Positions 37,140 to 48,228 of a stretch of 64,000 nt of DNA are shown here, piece by piece (position 1 is the stretch's first letter; each line of letters begins with the position of its first letter). A model generated the notes under the pieces. It searched no databases. It was given only the letters and a program-made list of their open reading frames with translations, and was not told the origin of the DNA. The DNA is taken from the NCBI RefSeq assembly GCF_963678975.1, contig NC_089281.1, positions 1,240,001 through 1,304,000 on the forward strand, read 5' to 3'. This stretch comes from Dysidea avara (Eukaryota; Porifera; Demospongiae; Dictyoceratida; Dysideidae). A program made the translations under genes and the position numbers.

Positions 37140-39796
37140 TATTTTGTAGTGCTTCAGTATACCTTTTATGATACGTAGCTATACCATGATAATTTTCTAC
37201 CTGTATCATTTCTCTTTCATGTAATTAATTAGTAATGCAAATCAGAGGTGACTACTATAGTAGGGAGGGGCATATCCAGACCAAGATGCAGGGGAAGGTT
37301 CTGATAACTATATAATATTGACACTTGATTTTGACTGTTCCTATTTCATCTTCATGCAGAATGGTATACATAACTATATCATACAGTACAGTACAGACAT
37401 CTCAACTCTCATGCATTATACACATACATATGCATGAGACACATACATTGGATTGTTATCTCGCACATGGTTGCATCAACAATTCCTGGAAAATTAAACT
37501 TTCGCATGATTTAATATATCACTTTCACTTAAAACTTCTCAGGAAGGCATTAAACAGTGCTCTAATACCTAAAAATGGAGAGGAATAACTGAAAATAGTA
37601 TAATTATAGTGGGAAATTGTGTTTCAGATAAACATTTTTTACTGAGAGGGGAACTCACTCATAAGCAAATCTCATTTTAGCCTTAGGTATCACTCCAAGT
37701 GCACTGTACTACAGGTCAAGGTCCCTGTACGGTATGTTAGGGATCATGGAGTATCAAAACATGCTCAAGCCACATATACACTACTGTATTGGCACCCAGT
37801 ATAGAGAAACATAATAGAAATCAAACAACTATCTTTATGTGAATCATTCAAGCAAAAATCAATGAATGAACATCAGTTCACATTTTTAATGATCAGGCCC
37901 TAATAAATTGAACATATTAGCTATGTACGTACTATGCATGTAATATGCTATAATTATTTTTATAAAGGTAAATTATAGACACAAATAAAATCATTCTGTT
38001 ATCACTGCAAGAATGACCTGCAGGGGGCACATCCAAAACTTTCCAAGGTGGATTCCAGATTTGGTAGTGAACTATAGGCATAGGGGTCTGGAGCACGGTC
38101 CCTATATAGCTGCATGCTGATAGATTTTGAGAAGTGTTTCAAAATTTATGATTTCATGGATAGTATTTTAGTGTTAATCACAGGTATGGTGATCCTCCAA
38201 TTGAGATAAACATTTCAGGTACTATATATTCTTTAAAATATTACAACACTAAACAAATATAAGAGTGGTGATGAGGGTCAGATGGGCATATGTGCCATCT
38301 ACCCAGTTGCTCTCCCTTAATCCACTTTTGAGGATTCAACATAAGTTTCCTATTAGACTGTCCATATAGCTATACTACCCTACTCTGTCCCCACTTATTT
38401 GGTATATCTGTGCAGTCACACTATAAGATAGGCTACTGCATGTTTCTACTGCAAGCCTGCAAGTTAAATTTTCAGAAGGGGTCTTGGAAACCCCCCTAAA
38501 TACCCCCTGAGTTCTGCAGCACTTTATGATAGATTCAAAAAGAAATACAGTAGCTATTTTTTCTTCTGTAAAAAGTATATAAACATTATAATTATAGTGC
38601 ATAGTTTTCTACCCTTTAATGCTCTTACAGAGCAGAGGTGACAACCACCATCAATGCAATCATTCTGATAGTTGCATGGTTATTAAAGTGAGGACAAAGA
38701 TCCAGGAGCTGAAAACGAGAGTATACAATTTAAGGGGGTACATGAAGCACCCCCTCCAAAATGTGTTAACTATACAGAGCTAGTAGAAGCTACAGTACAG
38801 GTGCAATTGCATCTTAAGCACACATGGGCAATGAAAAAAGCAAGAAGGGTAGAGCTATCTCTTCTAGGAATCAACAAGAAGGGGTAAAAATTATAATTAT
38901 TTAAGCACTACTAAAATTATTTTAATAGAACAGTCAACTACACTCTAATCAAGACACACAGTATCACTGCCAGTGAGTAGTGTCGTGCGGACAAGAAGCC
39001 AGCATGCAACACCCGTGAGTATATTGACAGAAAGAAAAAAAAAATGCGATTTTCGCACCTCTGTAGTTCTGTGCTGCCTTTACGAAACAAGACGAATTTT
39101 GCTGTGGACACACCTGCCAACTTCAGTACTCCACATACCAAATCTGAGTGAAATCGCTTCAAGCGTTCCCGAGATATGCGACTTCAAAAATTGGCTTAGT
39201 TTCTTCGCTTTTCTTCTCTTCTTATTTTTCTTCCTCTTTTCACACACTTACAAAAACTGCTATAAAATGAGAACGCCATATCCGATTACCTTGAATAGTG
39301 ATTCCGGGAGAATTTTAAAATTAATGGAAATTGTTTTTATTTAGCATAGCCTTGTGCAGTACTCCCTGAGGATCTTATAAACACTTAGTTTTTAAAAACC
39401 CGTCATATGATGGAGTTATAAGCAATGTTGTCCCTGAAAATTTTCTCCGTATCTTTCCATTGAAAATGGTCCGAAAAATGGCACAATTGAACAAATGCTT
39501 ATAACTGAGCTTTGCAATCACATTTTGAACTTCTGTTTTCTGTTATAAATACCTTAATACGTGGACCACAGTGTAACCTTACTTGTAAGACCCTCTGAAT
39601 AAAGGTCACCTCCATAGAAATCCATGAATAGTTGCATGCATTTAACATCTTGCGGATGGCAAAACAGCACACACATAGTAAAGTGCAACCACTCTGTACC
39701 AGTCACTTCCACTCAAAAATACAAGGTGCATGCAAAACAAGGAGTTGTATTGCTGACTTATATGATTATATTTTCTCCTAATGTACAGTTCCTTTA
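37140..39796. other. 2.7 kb without a supported gene
   Basis: AT-rich and non-coding as far as I can see. A pair of the dispersed motif (AATAGAACAGTCA...CACTCTAATC) lies at 38929-38950. The open frame at 38973-39344 is hydrophobic at its end but has no motif or splice context. Confidence 0.35.
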
Positions 39797-39927
39797 GTCT
39801 CGCGTGGCCAGACCGCTTTTTTCTCTTTGTCTTTGGGTAGGGAGAAAAAAGGGTCTGGAACAGTTCGAATCCCACACTCGTCTTGGGATGTTAACCAAAG
39901 AAACGTGATTCGTTTTCAAATAGTAGC

Positions 39928-40148
39928 TGTAGCACAGGCCGCTCGGAGTCCACTAACTCGTGAAGGTACAGTAAATGATATATCTCACAACAACAACAAA
40001 ATCAGTCACACACTAACTCTGTGTACAAAAGGATGTCCTAGAGTTACAAGTGTTTATTAGTGGCATGCAAGTTGTTAATACCTATACAAAGATCTGTTAG
40101 TTACAACATTACTGTAGTGCATAATATTATAGTAATCACAGTATTACA
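39928..40148 (-). repeat. 3' LTR
   Basis: Downstream LTR relative to the minus-strand genes. It begins (plus strand) TGTAGCACAGGCCGCTCGGA and ends ATCACAGTATTACA. Confidence 0.95.
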
Positions 40149-40152
40149 CATG

Positions 40153-40162
40153 TCCCCTCCTT
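40153..40162 (-). other. Polypurine tract
   Basis: Minus strand AAGGAGGGGA, four bases inside the 3' LTR. This is the expected primer for plus-strand DNA synthesis. Confidence 0.75.
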
Positions 40163-40180
40163 GTAAGTACATGTCCCATG

Positions 40181-43100
40181 TCAAGGAACCCCATCTTGAT
40201 AGCGAAGTGGCTTACGTCGATTTCTGCGTTGCGGGTATCTTCTCAAGTTATTTCTGTCCTCACTTTGTGGGTACAGCAGTACTTCTGGTGCCTCAACTTC
40301 CTCTTCCTCATAGTCATCTACCAGTTGTAGGACAGTTCCTGGAGGTGTGTTGATGCTGTCTTCTTCTATTGTATTTTGCACTTGACTATCTTGGGTTCCA
40401 CTGCCAGGCTGGCTTCTATCTCGCATTTGCTGAGGACATGGTTTCAAACATTCAAAGTTCACTACTTGGCGTCTTCTACTGCCCGTGTCCTGAATGCGGT
40501 ATACCAGATCTGAGATCCTCTTTATGATTCTATACGGGCCAGTCCATGGGCAGTGTAGTTTCTTTGCTTTATGTTTTCCTACCACTGGGGTAAATAACCA
40601 AACCAGATCTCCCTTTTCATATGGTTCACCGTGTACCTTTTTGTCATAGTGTTCTTTCTGTCTGCAGGCAGCCCCTAGGGAGTGCTTTCGTGCAAGTTGA
40701 TAACTTTGCTCTAATGACTGGCGGAGTGTGCTCACATACTCTAATGGGGTGACTGGAGGAGTGTTGGGATTCCCATAAATGATGTCAAGTGGTATCTTTG
40801 CTTTCCTTCCATACATCATATAGAAAGGGGAATACCCAGTGGAAACATGCTCGCTTGTGTTATATGCAAAACACACCTTTGCTAAGTGGCTTTCCCAGTC
40901 CTCACCCTGTTCATCTGTAACTGTAGCCAACATAGCCAGAATAGTTCTGTTGAGCCTCTCCACAAGGCCATCACCCTGTGGGTGGTAGGCGGTGGTGTGT
41001 GTCTTGTTGATTTTTAACAGCTTGCTTACTTCCTTTACCAAGGTGGACTCAAATTGTGCCCCTTTGTCTGTATGCAGCTGTTCGGGGATCCCAAATCGAC
41101 AGAACATGTTATCAACCAGCCTATTAGCTATTGTTTTGGCCTCTTGGTTGGGAATTGCATAGGCCTCAGCCCATCGTGTAAAATAGTCGGAGACTACTAG
41201 GATGTACCGGTTGCCATTGCTATTTCTAGGGAATGGACCAACAATATCTGCGGCCACCATTTGCATGGGGTATCCACATCTGATGTTTTGTAGTGGGCCT
41301 CTGTGCTTCTGGGTTGGTCCTTTCTTTGCAGCGCAGTGTGGGCAGTTCTGGCACCATTCTTTGGAGCTTTGAAAGTAACCTGGCCAATAGAACCGTTCTT
41401 GCAGTTTCTTAAATGTCCTGTCTTCGCCCAGGTGCCCACCCATCCTTCCTCCATGTATTTCCTGTAAAACTGAGGCCTGGTGGTCCTTGGGGACTACTAA
41501 TTGGAAGTGTAGTTGACCCTGGCCAGCCTTCTCAAACTTTCTGTATAGAACACCATGTTGGAGCACTAGCTGGTCCCACTGTTGTGTGAGCTGGGTTACT
41601 TCTCTACGATGTCCCTTGAGAGTGTCAGCTATAGGTTTACAACCTGCTTCTTTAGCCTGTAGCACTGGCCCAATGATGTCATCTTGTGACTGTGCTGTTT
41701 GCAGATCGATGTCTGTAGTTGACCGCTCCCTCTCAGCTATACTGGTTGCTGCCACCTGATGTGTTCCTTCATTGCCACAGTGTGACTCAAGTCGGTGGCA
41801 TTGGTTGCACGGCCGACGTGACAGAGAATCGGCATTTGAGTGGCGTTTTCCAGGGCGATGCACAATTTCGAAGTGATATTCTTGCAGTTGCTCAATCCAG
41901 CGTGCTAATTGGCCCTCTGGTTCCTTGAAATTCTGCAACCATGTTAATGATCCATGGTCAGTTCGAAGCACAAATGGATTACCAAGTAGGTAGGGACGGA
42001 AGTGCTGGATGAATTTCACTGCTGCCAGCAGTTCTTTCCTCGTGACGCAATACTTCCTCTCTGACTTACTTAAGGTACGGCTGGCATAGGCAACTACAAC
42101 CTCCTTCCCTTCATGCTGCTGGGAGAGCACAGCACCAATACCATCATAGCTAGCGTCCGTGTCCAGAATGAACGGCTTGGCAAAGTCTGGGTAAGACAGG
42201 ACTGGTGATGTAGTTAATCGGTGTTTCAACACTGCAAACGCTTCGGAGCATTCTTTAGTCCATTGGAATTGACGTCCCCTTTCTGTCAGTCTATAGAGTG
42301 GCTTTGCTATAACTGCAAAGTTGCGGACAAAACGGCGGTAATATGAAGCCAACCCTAAGAATTGTTGCACCTCTTTCACTGAGTTAGGTGCTGGCCATTT
42401 TGATACCTTGTCTGTTTTTGTAGGATCAGTTGCCACTCCATGTCTTGATACCACATGCCCTAAATAGAGAACTTCATCTCTACATAGGGTGCATTTATTA
42501 GGCTTAAGCCGCAAGTTGGCTTCTCGTAAGCGTTGCAGAACTATTCCAAGGTTTTTGAGATGTTCGTTGAATGTTCTTCCCACAATTATAATGTCATCGA
42601 GATACACCAAGCATTTGGACCACTGTACTCCTGCTAACACCACATTCATTAGCCTTTGGAAAGTGGCAGGTGCATTACAAAGACCGAAGGGCATTACTTT
42701 AAATTCGAAAAGCCCTTCGTGAGTAGTAAAAGCTGTCTTTTCTCTGTCCTTTTCATCCATCTCGACTTGCCAGTAGCCACTTAACATATCCAAGGTACTA
42801 AACCATTGGGATCCGCTGAGTGTATCCAATGTATCATCAATACGGGGTAGAGGAAAAGCGTCCTTTGTAGTAACTGCATTCACCTTGCGATAATCCACGC
42901 AGAAACGCACTGTGCCATCCTTTTTCTTTACTAATACAACTGGGGACGCCCACGGGCTTTTAGAAGGTTGGATAACACCTTTTGACAACATACTACTCAG
43001 CAAATTTCGCACCGTTTCCTTATGGTAAGGTGGCGCCCTTCTTGGTGGCTGGCGGATTGGTGAAGCATCACCCACGGAGATTGTATGTTTTAGCACGTCA

Positions 43101-44182
43101 GTCCTCCCCAAGTCATCTTCATTAGCTGTAAAGACATCTGCATACCCTAGAAGAGCGTTATATAATTCATGCTGCTGCTCTGTGGTAAGTGAATCTCCAC
43201 TCTTGGTCACCAAATCCCACAGGAGCTCTTGTTTGTGAAGAGGGATCTCATCCTCATCTGTGGAGGAGACATGGCTATCTGAGTCTGGTTTCACGCTCGA
43301 AATATTAACTTTATCATCCAGGGGAGAAGCCTTACCAATCTTGCTACCCTTGTAAAGTGTAACAGCCTCTGTTGAGAAATTTGCTATTCTCATTGGGATG
43401 GTTGTATGGTGTCCATCGCTGACTGGTGTCACTACGGAGGAAGCTACTACTATAGGACTTTCTCTTGGCAATGCTTCCACTAGCCATGTAGGCGCACTGT
43501 TAGTAGGGCTGGACGTCACTGTCATCACTTCTAGCTCGCTCAGTGGCGGGAGTTCTACTGTCCTTTGCAGTGCAACTGTGATTGTGGATACACCAGAGTC
43601 CGGTTGTAGCTGCTCGTTCATCTTACTTTGCAGTGGTATGGCACGTCCGTGCATGTGTAGTATTCGTTGCTCCGTATTGATGACGCACTGGTGTTTTTCC
43701 AAAAAGTCGAGCCCAAGTATCGCTTGCATGTTTAATCCTCGCGCCACCAAAATGTCGGTGCTGACTACTTGGCCTGGAAGTATGATGTCTATGGTTGCCA
43801 CTCCCTGTACTACGATGGGGCTGCCTTCTACGCATACTAACTGGCTTCCTCCCCAAGGTTGTAGCGCGGTTGCTTCGCCACTGTTGTTCACCGATAGCTG
43901 CTTCCACGTTTCATTATTAAGCAAGCTCACAGAAGCACCCGTATCTAACATGAAACTAACACGTACCTTCGAAACAATACCAACAATATGGTACGCTTTG
44001 GCGGGGTTCACCGCCAACAAATTAATGACGTCATTGTTACACACAGTACTAAGTGAAAATTCTACATTACTATCTATGCTATAGTTATCTATATCAGGTT
44101 TATGGGTCAATTCAGAGCCCTCGTGTGCCTGACCCTTAGCACTGAGGGCTGCTAGTTTCCCGACGTACGGCCGGTAGCACAC
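40181..44182 (-). CDS. pol: Ty3/Gypsy pol polyprotein
   Basis: 1333 residues if counted from 44182, though translation most likely enters by a -1 frameshift from gag at 44155-44161. Domains in order: aspartic protease with LDTGAS (Asp80); reverse transcriptase about 380-560 with FSTLDMLSGY and VYLDD (Asp529/530); RNase H about 665-790 with DTDAS (Asp676), Glu717 and Asp742; integrase zinc finger with His910, His917, Cys947 and Cys950; integrase core with Asp979, Asp1039 and Glu1075 (the last in DGLVERLNRT); then a GPY/F-like module (WTGPYRI). All catalytic residues expected of the family are present and there is no stop or frameshift. The end at 40181 lies 33 bp before the 3' LTR. No chromodomain is seen at the C-terminus. 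Open frames on the plus strand across this region are shadows. Confidence 0.95.
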   Translation of the reverse strand: MCYRPYVGKLAALSAKGQAHEGSELTHKPDIDNYSIDSNVEFSLSTVCNNDVINLLAVNPAKAYHIVGIVSKVRVSFMLDTGASVSLLNNETWKQLSVNNSGEATALQPWGGSQLVCVEGSPIVVQGVATIDIILPGQVVSTDILVARGLNMQAILGLDFLEKHQCVINTEQRILHMHGRAIPLQSKMNEQLQPDSGVSTITVALQRTVELPPLSELEVMTVTSSPTNSAPTWLVEALPRESPIVVASSVVTPVSDGHHTTIPMRIANFSTEAVTLYKGSKIGKASPLDDKVNISSVKPDSDSHVSSTDEDEIPLHKQELLWDLVTKSGDSLTTEQQHELYNALLGYADVFTANEDDLGRTDVLKHTISVGDASPIRQPPRRAPPYHKETVRNLLSSMLSKGVIQPSKSPWASPVVLVKKKDGTVRFCVDYRKVNAVTTKDAFPLPRIDDTLDTLSGSQWFSTLDMLSGYWQVEMDEKDREKTAFTTHEGLFEFKVMPFGLCNAPATFQRLMNVVLAGVQWSKCLVYLDDIIIVGRTFNEHLKNLGIVLQRLREANLRLKPNKCTLCRDEVLYLGHVVSRHGVATDPTKTDKVSKWPAPNSVKEVQQFLGLASYYRRFVRNFAVIAKPLYRLTERGRQFQWTKECSEAFAVLKHRLTTSPVLSYPDFAKPFILDTDASYDGIGAVLSQQHEGKEVVVAYASRTLSKSERKYCVTRKELLAAVKFIQHFRPYLLGNPFVLRTDHGSLTWLQNFKEPEGQLARWIEQLQEYHFEIVHRPGKRHSNADSLSRRPCNQCHRLESHCGNEGTHQVAATSIAERERSTTDIDLQTAQSQDDIIGPVLQAKEAGCKPIADTLKGHRREVTQLTQQWDQLVLQHGVLYRKFEKAGQGQLHFQLVVPKDHQASVLQEIHGGRMGGHLGEDRTFKKLQERFYWPGYFQSSKEWCQNCPHCAAKKGPTQKHRGPLQNIRCGYPMQMVAADIVGPFPRNSNGNRYILVVSDYFTRWAEAYAIPNQEAKTIANRLVDNMFCRFGIPEQLHTDKGAQFESTLVKEVSKLLKINKTHTTAYHPQGDGLVERLNRTILAMLATVTDEQGEDWESHLAKVCFAYNTSEHVSTGYSPFYMMYGRKAKIPLDIIYGNPNTPPVTPLEYVSTLRQSLEQSYQLARKHSLGAACRQKEHYDKKVHGEPYEKGDLVWLFTPVVGKHKAKKLHCPWTGPYRIIKRISDLVYRIQDTGSRRRQVVNFECLKPCPQQMRDRSQPGSGTQDSQVQNTIEEDSINTPPGTVLQLVDDYEEEEVEAPEVLLYPQSEDRNNLRRYPQRRNRRKPLRYQDGVP

Positions 44183-45078
44183 CCCCTAGCATAATGGCCT
44201 TCCACTCCACATTTCCTGCATATGATTGGCTGCCGTGGACCTGTTGCTTCTTGCTTGTTGGATGTGTTCGCGGTCGGTGGCAGGTACGGGAGAGAACTTT
44301 TGTCGCGACTTTTGTATTCCACATGAGAGGCGATTGTATTCTCAAGATGCTCCATCCTCAATGATAGGGATTTCAACAACTCCACTACAGCGTCCTGTCT
44401 TGCTTGGATCGTTGCGATAGAAGCATGGTTTCCGTCTTCTATGTTGGCGTCCACGTTATCAGATGATGACGTCACTGCTGCAACTTTGAGGCCAGGTGTT
44501 AATGAGAGATGAGTCTCCGCCTCCAGCGTATACGTTACGGCTTCATTCAAATTTTTTGGACGTCGTTGGCGAACTGATAAGGCGATCGTTGGCTTGTCAA
44601 TAAGGCTGAGAAATCGGCTTAGTGACAGTTGCTCCCTTGCCTTATCATCCAGATCAGGGAAAGCTCTGTCTGCTAGGCTATGGAGGTTGTCCGCCAAGTC
44701 ACCCCACGATTCTTTGTCCAGATGTTTCCTGGCATGAAATTCGGCAGCATAGAGATCTTGCTTACAGCTGGGTTCAAACCGCTCACGGAGAGCTATTTTG
44801 GCGTTTTCATAAGTGGACTTGGCGTCTTGATTGAGACGTTCCCACGCAGTCTGGGCTTTTCCCGTCAGCCGGACTTGTAACCAGAGGAGCTTTGTTCCTT
44901 CATTCCACCCGTTTATCTGCGCCACGCTGTCGAAGTGGGCAATCCATTGGTCCCAGCGGGTACTCTGATCCCCATTATAAGCTTCAGGCATTATAAGTGG
45001 ACGACTAACAGGGTTACGAGTACCTTCTTGATCTTGGGCACCATCGCCAGTGACGACGCTATTAGATCCAGTAGACAT
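44152..45078 (-). CDS. gag: Ty3/Gypsy gag protein
   Basis: 308 residues, starting at ATG 45078 (MSTGSNSVV). The middle part matches the retrotransposon gag core (WDQWIAHFDSVAQ, LTGKAQTAWERL, FEPSCKQDLYAAEF). A CCHC zinc knuckle, CRKCGVEGHYARGC, is at residues 287-300, with the canonical spacing C-x2-C-x4-H-x4-C. The frame ends with TAG at 44152-44154, overlapping pol, which is in the -1 frame. It forms the particle that packages the element RNA. Confidence 0.9.
   Translation of the reverse strand: MSTGSNSVVTGDGAQDQEGTRNPVSRPLIMPEAYNGDQSTRWDQWIAHFDSVAQINGWNEGTKLLWLQVRLTGKAQTAWERLNQDAKSTYENAKIALRERFEPSCKQDLYAAEFHARKHLDKESWGDLADNLHSLADRAFPDLDDKAREQLSLSRFLSLIDKPTIALSVRQRRPKNLNEAVTYTLEAETHLSLTPGLKVAAVTSSSDNVDANIEDGNHASIATIQARQDAVVELLKSLSLRMEHLENTIASHVEYKSRDKSSLPYLPPTANTSNKQEATGPRQPIICRKCGVEGHYARGCATGRTSGN
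44155..44161 (-). promoter_or_regulatory. -1 ribosomal frameshift heptamer
   Basis: GGGAAAC in register X-XXY-YYZ with gag codons GGA and AAC, directly before the gag stop TAG. A -1 slip continues as GGG AAA CTA, exactly the pol frame. A downstream pseudoknot was not worked out. Confidence 0.75.
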
Positions 45079-45248
45079 TCCGGTGGTTCAAGTACAGTTG
45101 ATTAGTGATTTTCTACAAGAAACAGTACGGCGAGAACAGTAGAACTTAGCAGGTGAAATGGCTGACCTCAACAGGTACCGTTATCAAACTATCTGTCACG
45201 GTACCACAACGTTTAAGCTTAGTGGTTGATCTGGTCAGCCAGTAGTGT

Positions 45249-45259
45249 CGACTACGCCA
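45249..45259 (-). other. Primer binding site, tRNA-Ser type
   Basis: Minus strand TGGCGTAGTCG, two bases inside the 5' LTR. This is complementary to CCA plus the 3' acceptor of animal tRNA-Ser genes ending in CGACTACG (from memory). The match stops after 11 bases. Confidence 0.6.
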
Positions 45260-45261
45260 GT

Positions 45262-45482
45262 TGTAGCACAGGCCGCTCGGAGTCCACTAACTAGTGAAGG
45301 TACAGTAAATGATATATCTCACAACAACAACAAAATCAGTCACACACTAACTCTGTGTACAAAAGGATGTCCTAGAGTTACAAGTGTTTATTAGTGGCAT
45401 GCAAGTTGTTAATACCTATACAAAGATCTGTTAGTTACAACATTACTGTAGTGCATAATATTATAGTAATCACAGTATTACA
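45262..45482 (-). repeat. 5' LTR
   Basis: Upstream LTR relative to the minus-strand genes, so it carries the promoter. One base differs from the other LTR. Confidence 0.95.
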
Positions 45483-45875
45483 GTAGCCGCTTGCGTCAAT
45501 CAATTACAAGCGCGTATTTGTAAACCGATCAGCATCTAAAGTTGCCTTTGAGGCGATAATAGATGGAATTGTTGTTAGTTGTTTAGGTAAGTTAAGTCTT
45601 TGTTTATTGTTGTGCTATGGCATTCTTGTTACAATGGAGTTTAAGCGCATGGGTTGCATATTATGACGTAGCCTCGTGACGTGCCAAGACGATTGTGGGA
45701 TTCGAACTGTTCCAGACCTTTTTTCTCCCTACCCAATGACAAAGAGAAAAAAGCGGTCTGGCCACGCGAGACTACAGCTCCTTGACAGCTACCAAAATGG
45801 TGTATCAAAGAGATGAGCTATTTGTGGTGCAAATTTGCTGACTTTTAGGCTTTAGCATAGTAATATTGAAAACTA

Positions 45876-46080
45876 GTCTCGCGCAGCCAGACCACTATTC
45901 CAGCGCTGGGGCTTATCGATTGGAGATTATAAGCGCCCGCGCTGAAAAGGGTCTGGTACACTTCCAAGTTGTGATAGCACCCGGTAGGAGCTTGAGGTGT
46001 CGATAGCCTTTTCAGTGCGGGCGCTTATAATCTCCATCGATAAGCCCCAGCGCTGAAATAGTAGTCTGGCTGCGCGAGAC
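45876..46080. mobile_element. 205-bp GTCTCGCG-ended foldback MITE
   Basis: Nearly a full hairpin. Ends GTCTCGCGCAGCCAGACCAC and (reversed) GTCTCGCGCAGCCAGACTAC; inner arm CAGCGCTGGGGCTTATCGAT. TA on both sides (45874-45875, 46081-46082). It is a relative of the split element 100 bp to the left. Confidence 0.85.
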
Positions 46081-47351
46081 TAATTGAAAACTACATGGAC
46101 AAAAATGCTCACCTTGGTGTAACCATAGATACTAGACTTATAATAGGGATTGGCAACGCACTACAAAATTATTATTTTCGTAAATTAATGCGCGTTTCGC
46201 TGTTTCGCTGGTGATGTAAAAGATGGTGGAGCCTTTGAGTGACAGGTACTCGAGCAGGCGTGCAGTGCACGTATTCTTCGTGCGTTAAAGCTGAAGCTAT
46301 GGCTATATGAAGTACATTGGATGGGTAAGTTTCTTATTTGTGTGTTTTAGCGCGCTGTCATTTTGTTGTTTACTGTGGAGTTCAACGCTATTTACCGTTG
46401 TGTAGTTTTCTTGAAGTGACACAACGTTCCTAAACGGTGTTAACATTTCCCACCCTTTTATTTTGACCTTGGAAGTGTTAATGGATCAAAGTTTCTAACA
46501 ATAGGGGCGTTGTTTGAGGGAGAATGCTTATTTACAGGGCATTCCAGAGCGATATTTGTACAAGTTTGTGTAGTTTTACTGAGCTTCGTGAACTACTTTC
46601 TGAAGAGTTTCCAAGGTTCAGTACAAATGTTAACTTTGGAGAATGTCACTCCATATCTAGTTTATGAATCCTTCCTGTTACTTTCGTGTAGGCAGAGTTT
46701 AAAATGAGCAACAGAAAATTTCACATGTATAGCCTTGGCATCAGAACTTTGATGAAAGGAGAGAAATTACAAGAAATTCAAGGTTGGAAGACCACCTAAG
46801 AACCAGAGGGAAGAATATTACAGATAATGATCTAGTTTGTGCTCTTTAGCAATGGTCTCAAACTGGGTTTTTGGAATTACGTTGATGCTATTGCTGAAAG
46901 TTTTGCTTTAATGTGTGTGTGCCTGGCTGCTATACTATTACCAAAAGCTTTGCTTTAGTGTGTGCGTGTGTGTGTGTGTGACTTTGTAGTACAAAAGTGT
47001 GTTTTTGTGTTTGCCTTTTGTGGTTGTGCTGCATTACCAACACATAGGTGTGGTAATGAGAAAACAATGGGTGAAATGTTTTTCGAACTTGTTTCAAATA
47101 AATTACCCTCTTCATGAATATAATTATGCACATAATAATACGACTTGACTTAATATGACGTTTACCAACTACCTCAGTAAACAATCTGATGAAATTGCAT
47201 ATTGCACAAAGGTATCTAATCTCCTTTGGTATTAGTCTTACATGCCAGACATTTTGTTTGGGGACTGCAAGCAAATTACCTGGTCACTGTTCTCCATATT
47301 CCATGATCACAGCTGGAGTGTTGACAGGGCTAACTCTACACATTGTATAGT

Positions 47352-48228
47352 CAGTGGCGTAGCCAGACTTTTCGCCATGCCCGGGCAATGGGTGGGCAAG
47401 CCAATTTCCATGCAACACACGTACACATGCCCATCTTTATATGGACATCAATATAACATTTTTAAAATGCATTATGTATCATCCTACACTACTGTATGCA
47501 AGATAACTAATATCAAGCGAACGCCTAGCTAGCTATTGGCCTTCTAACATATTACATACATCTAGCTACATGTGTCTTAATACCAGACTACAAAGATTCT
47601 TGAATTAAAGCACGAGGCGCTCTATCACGTGATGACTATGCTCTGCCACTACAGTTGTTAGCCTAGAAAAGTATAAAAGAATTGCTGACTGAACAAAGTA
47701 CTCCATACCGTTTGAACTGAGCAGTATCCACACGGATAGATGGGTGCTAATTTCACAAATACCTCTAGACTACTTTGCCTCCCGAGTTTTGACCACACCG
47801 ATAGCTACCGTGATCACTTAATCCAAATGTAAACCGTCCAGCCCACTATAGTGAAACCAATTCTTTGTCCTTCACTCCTTGCCATAATACTGCGCGGTTT
47901 TTTGTAATCACGTGATCTTGCTTCTATTTATTGCCTCCTCTATTTGTGCACAATCAAGTTACACGTAGGGAAAATCCCTTGGATAACCCCATCTCTGTTT
48001 AGCCAAAAAGAAGGAAACCATCGGTGAAAATGGCACGGTGAGTGTTGTATCTATGGTTGTATAAGTTGTGCTATACTTATTCTTGTACAGTGACTAGTTA
48101 AGTAACTTTAGCAAAATCTCGAGCTATCCAGCCCACGTCTTTATAATTACTCTAGGAGCTGATGGTGGGGCAAAGAAGTCTGATGCCCGGGCAATGCCCT
48201 GGCTTGCCCGGGTTTGGCTACGCCACTG
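47352..48228. mobile_element. CAGTGGCGTAGCC-ended MITE
   Basis: Ends CAGTGGCGTAGCCAGAC and (reversed) CAGTGGCGTAGCCAAAC, each followed by GCCCGGGCA-rich inverted sequence. This end type is common in hAT MITEs. GTATAGT occurs at 47345-47351 and again just right of the element, offset by three bases, so the duplication is imperfect. Inside, at about 48029, ATGGCACG meets a GTGAGTG donor, a first-exon-like sequence of unknown meaning. Confidence 0.65.

Larger units (their letters stand above)
39928..45482 (-). mobile_element. Nearly intact Ty3/Gypsy LTR retrotransposon
   Basis: 5555 bp, coding strand minus. LTRs of 221 bp start TG and end CA and differ by one base in my comparison (ACTCGTGAAGG at 39928-40148 versus ACTAGTGAAGG at 45262-45482). 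Host duplication GTAGC is at 39923-39927 and 45483-45487. Gag and pol are both open. There is no envelope frame between the end of pol and the 3' LTR. Such a small LTR divergence implies a recent insertion. Confidence 0.95.
39797..45772. mobile_element. GTCTCGCG-ended DNA transposon split by the LTR element
   Basis: Terminal inverted repeats of about 95 bp: GTCTCGCGTGGCCAGACCGC at each end (39797 onward and, reversed, from 45772). TA flanks both ends (39795-39796 and 45773-45774). Without the inserted retrotransposon it would be about 416 bp, a typical non-autonomous element. A shorter relative is at 45876-46080. Confidence 0.8.

Noticed and set aside
43398..44084. 228-residue plus-strand open frame
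   Set aside because: It is the antisense shadow of the protease region of pol, which has all the family motifs on the minus strand.
48029..48036. First coding exon MAR ending at GTGAGTG
   Set aside because: Eight bases with a good donor are too little to support a gene. It lies inside a MITE and no downstream exon was recognised.
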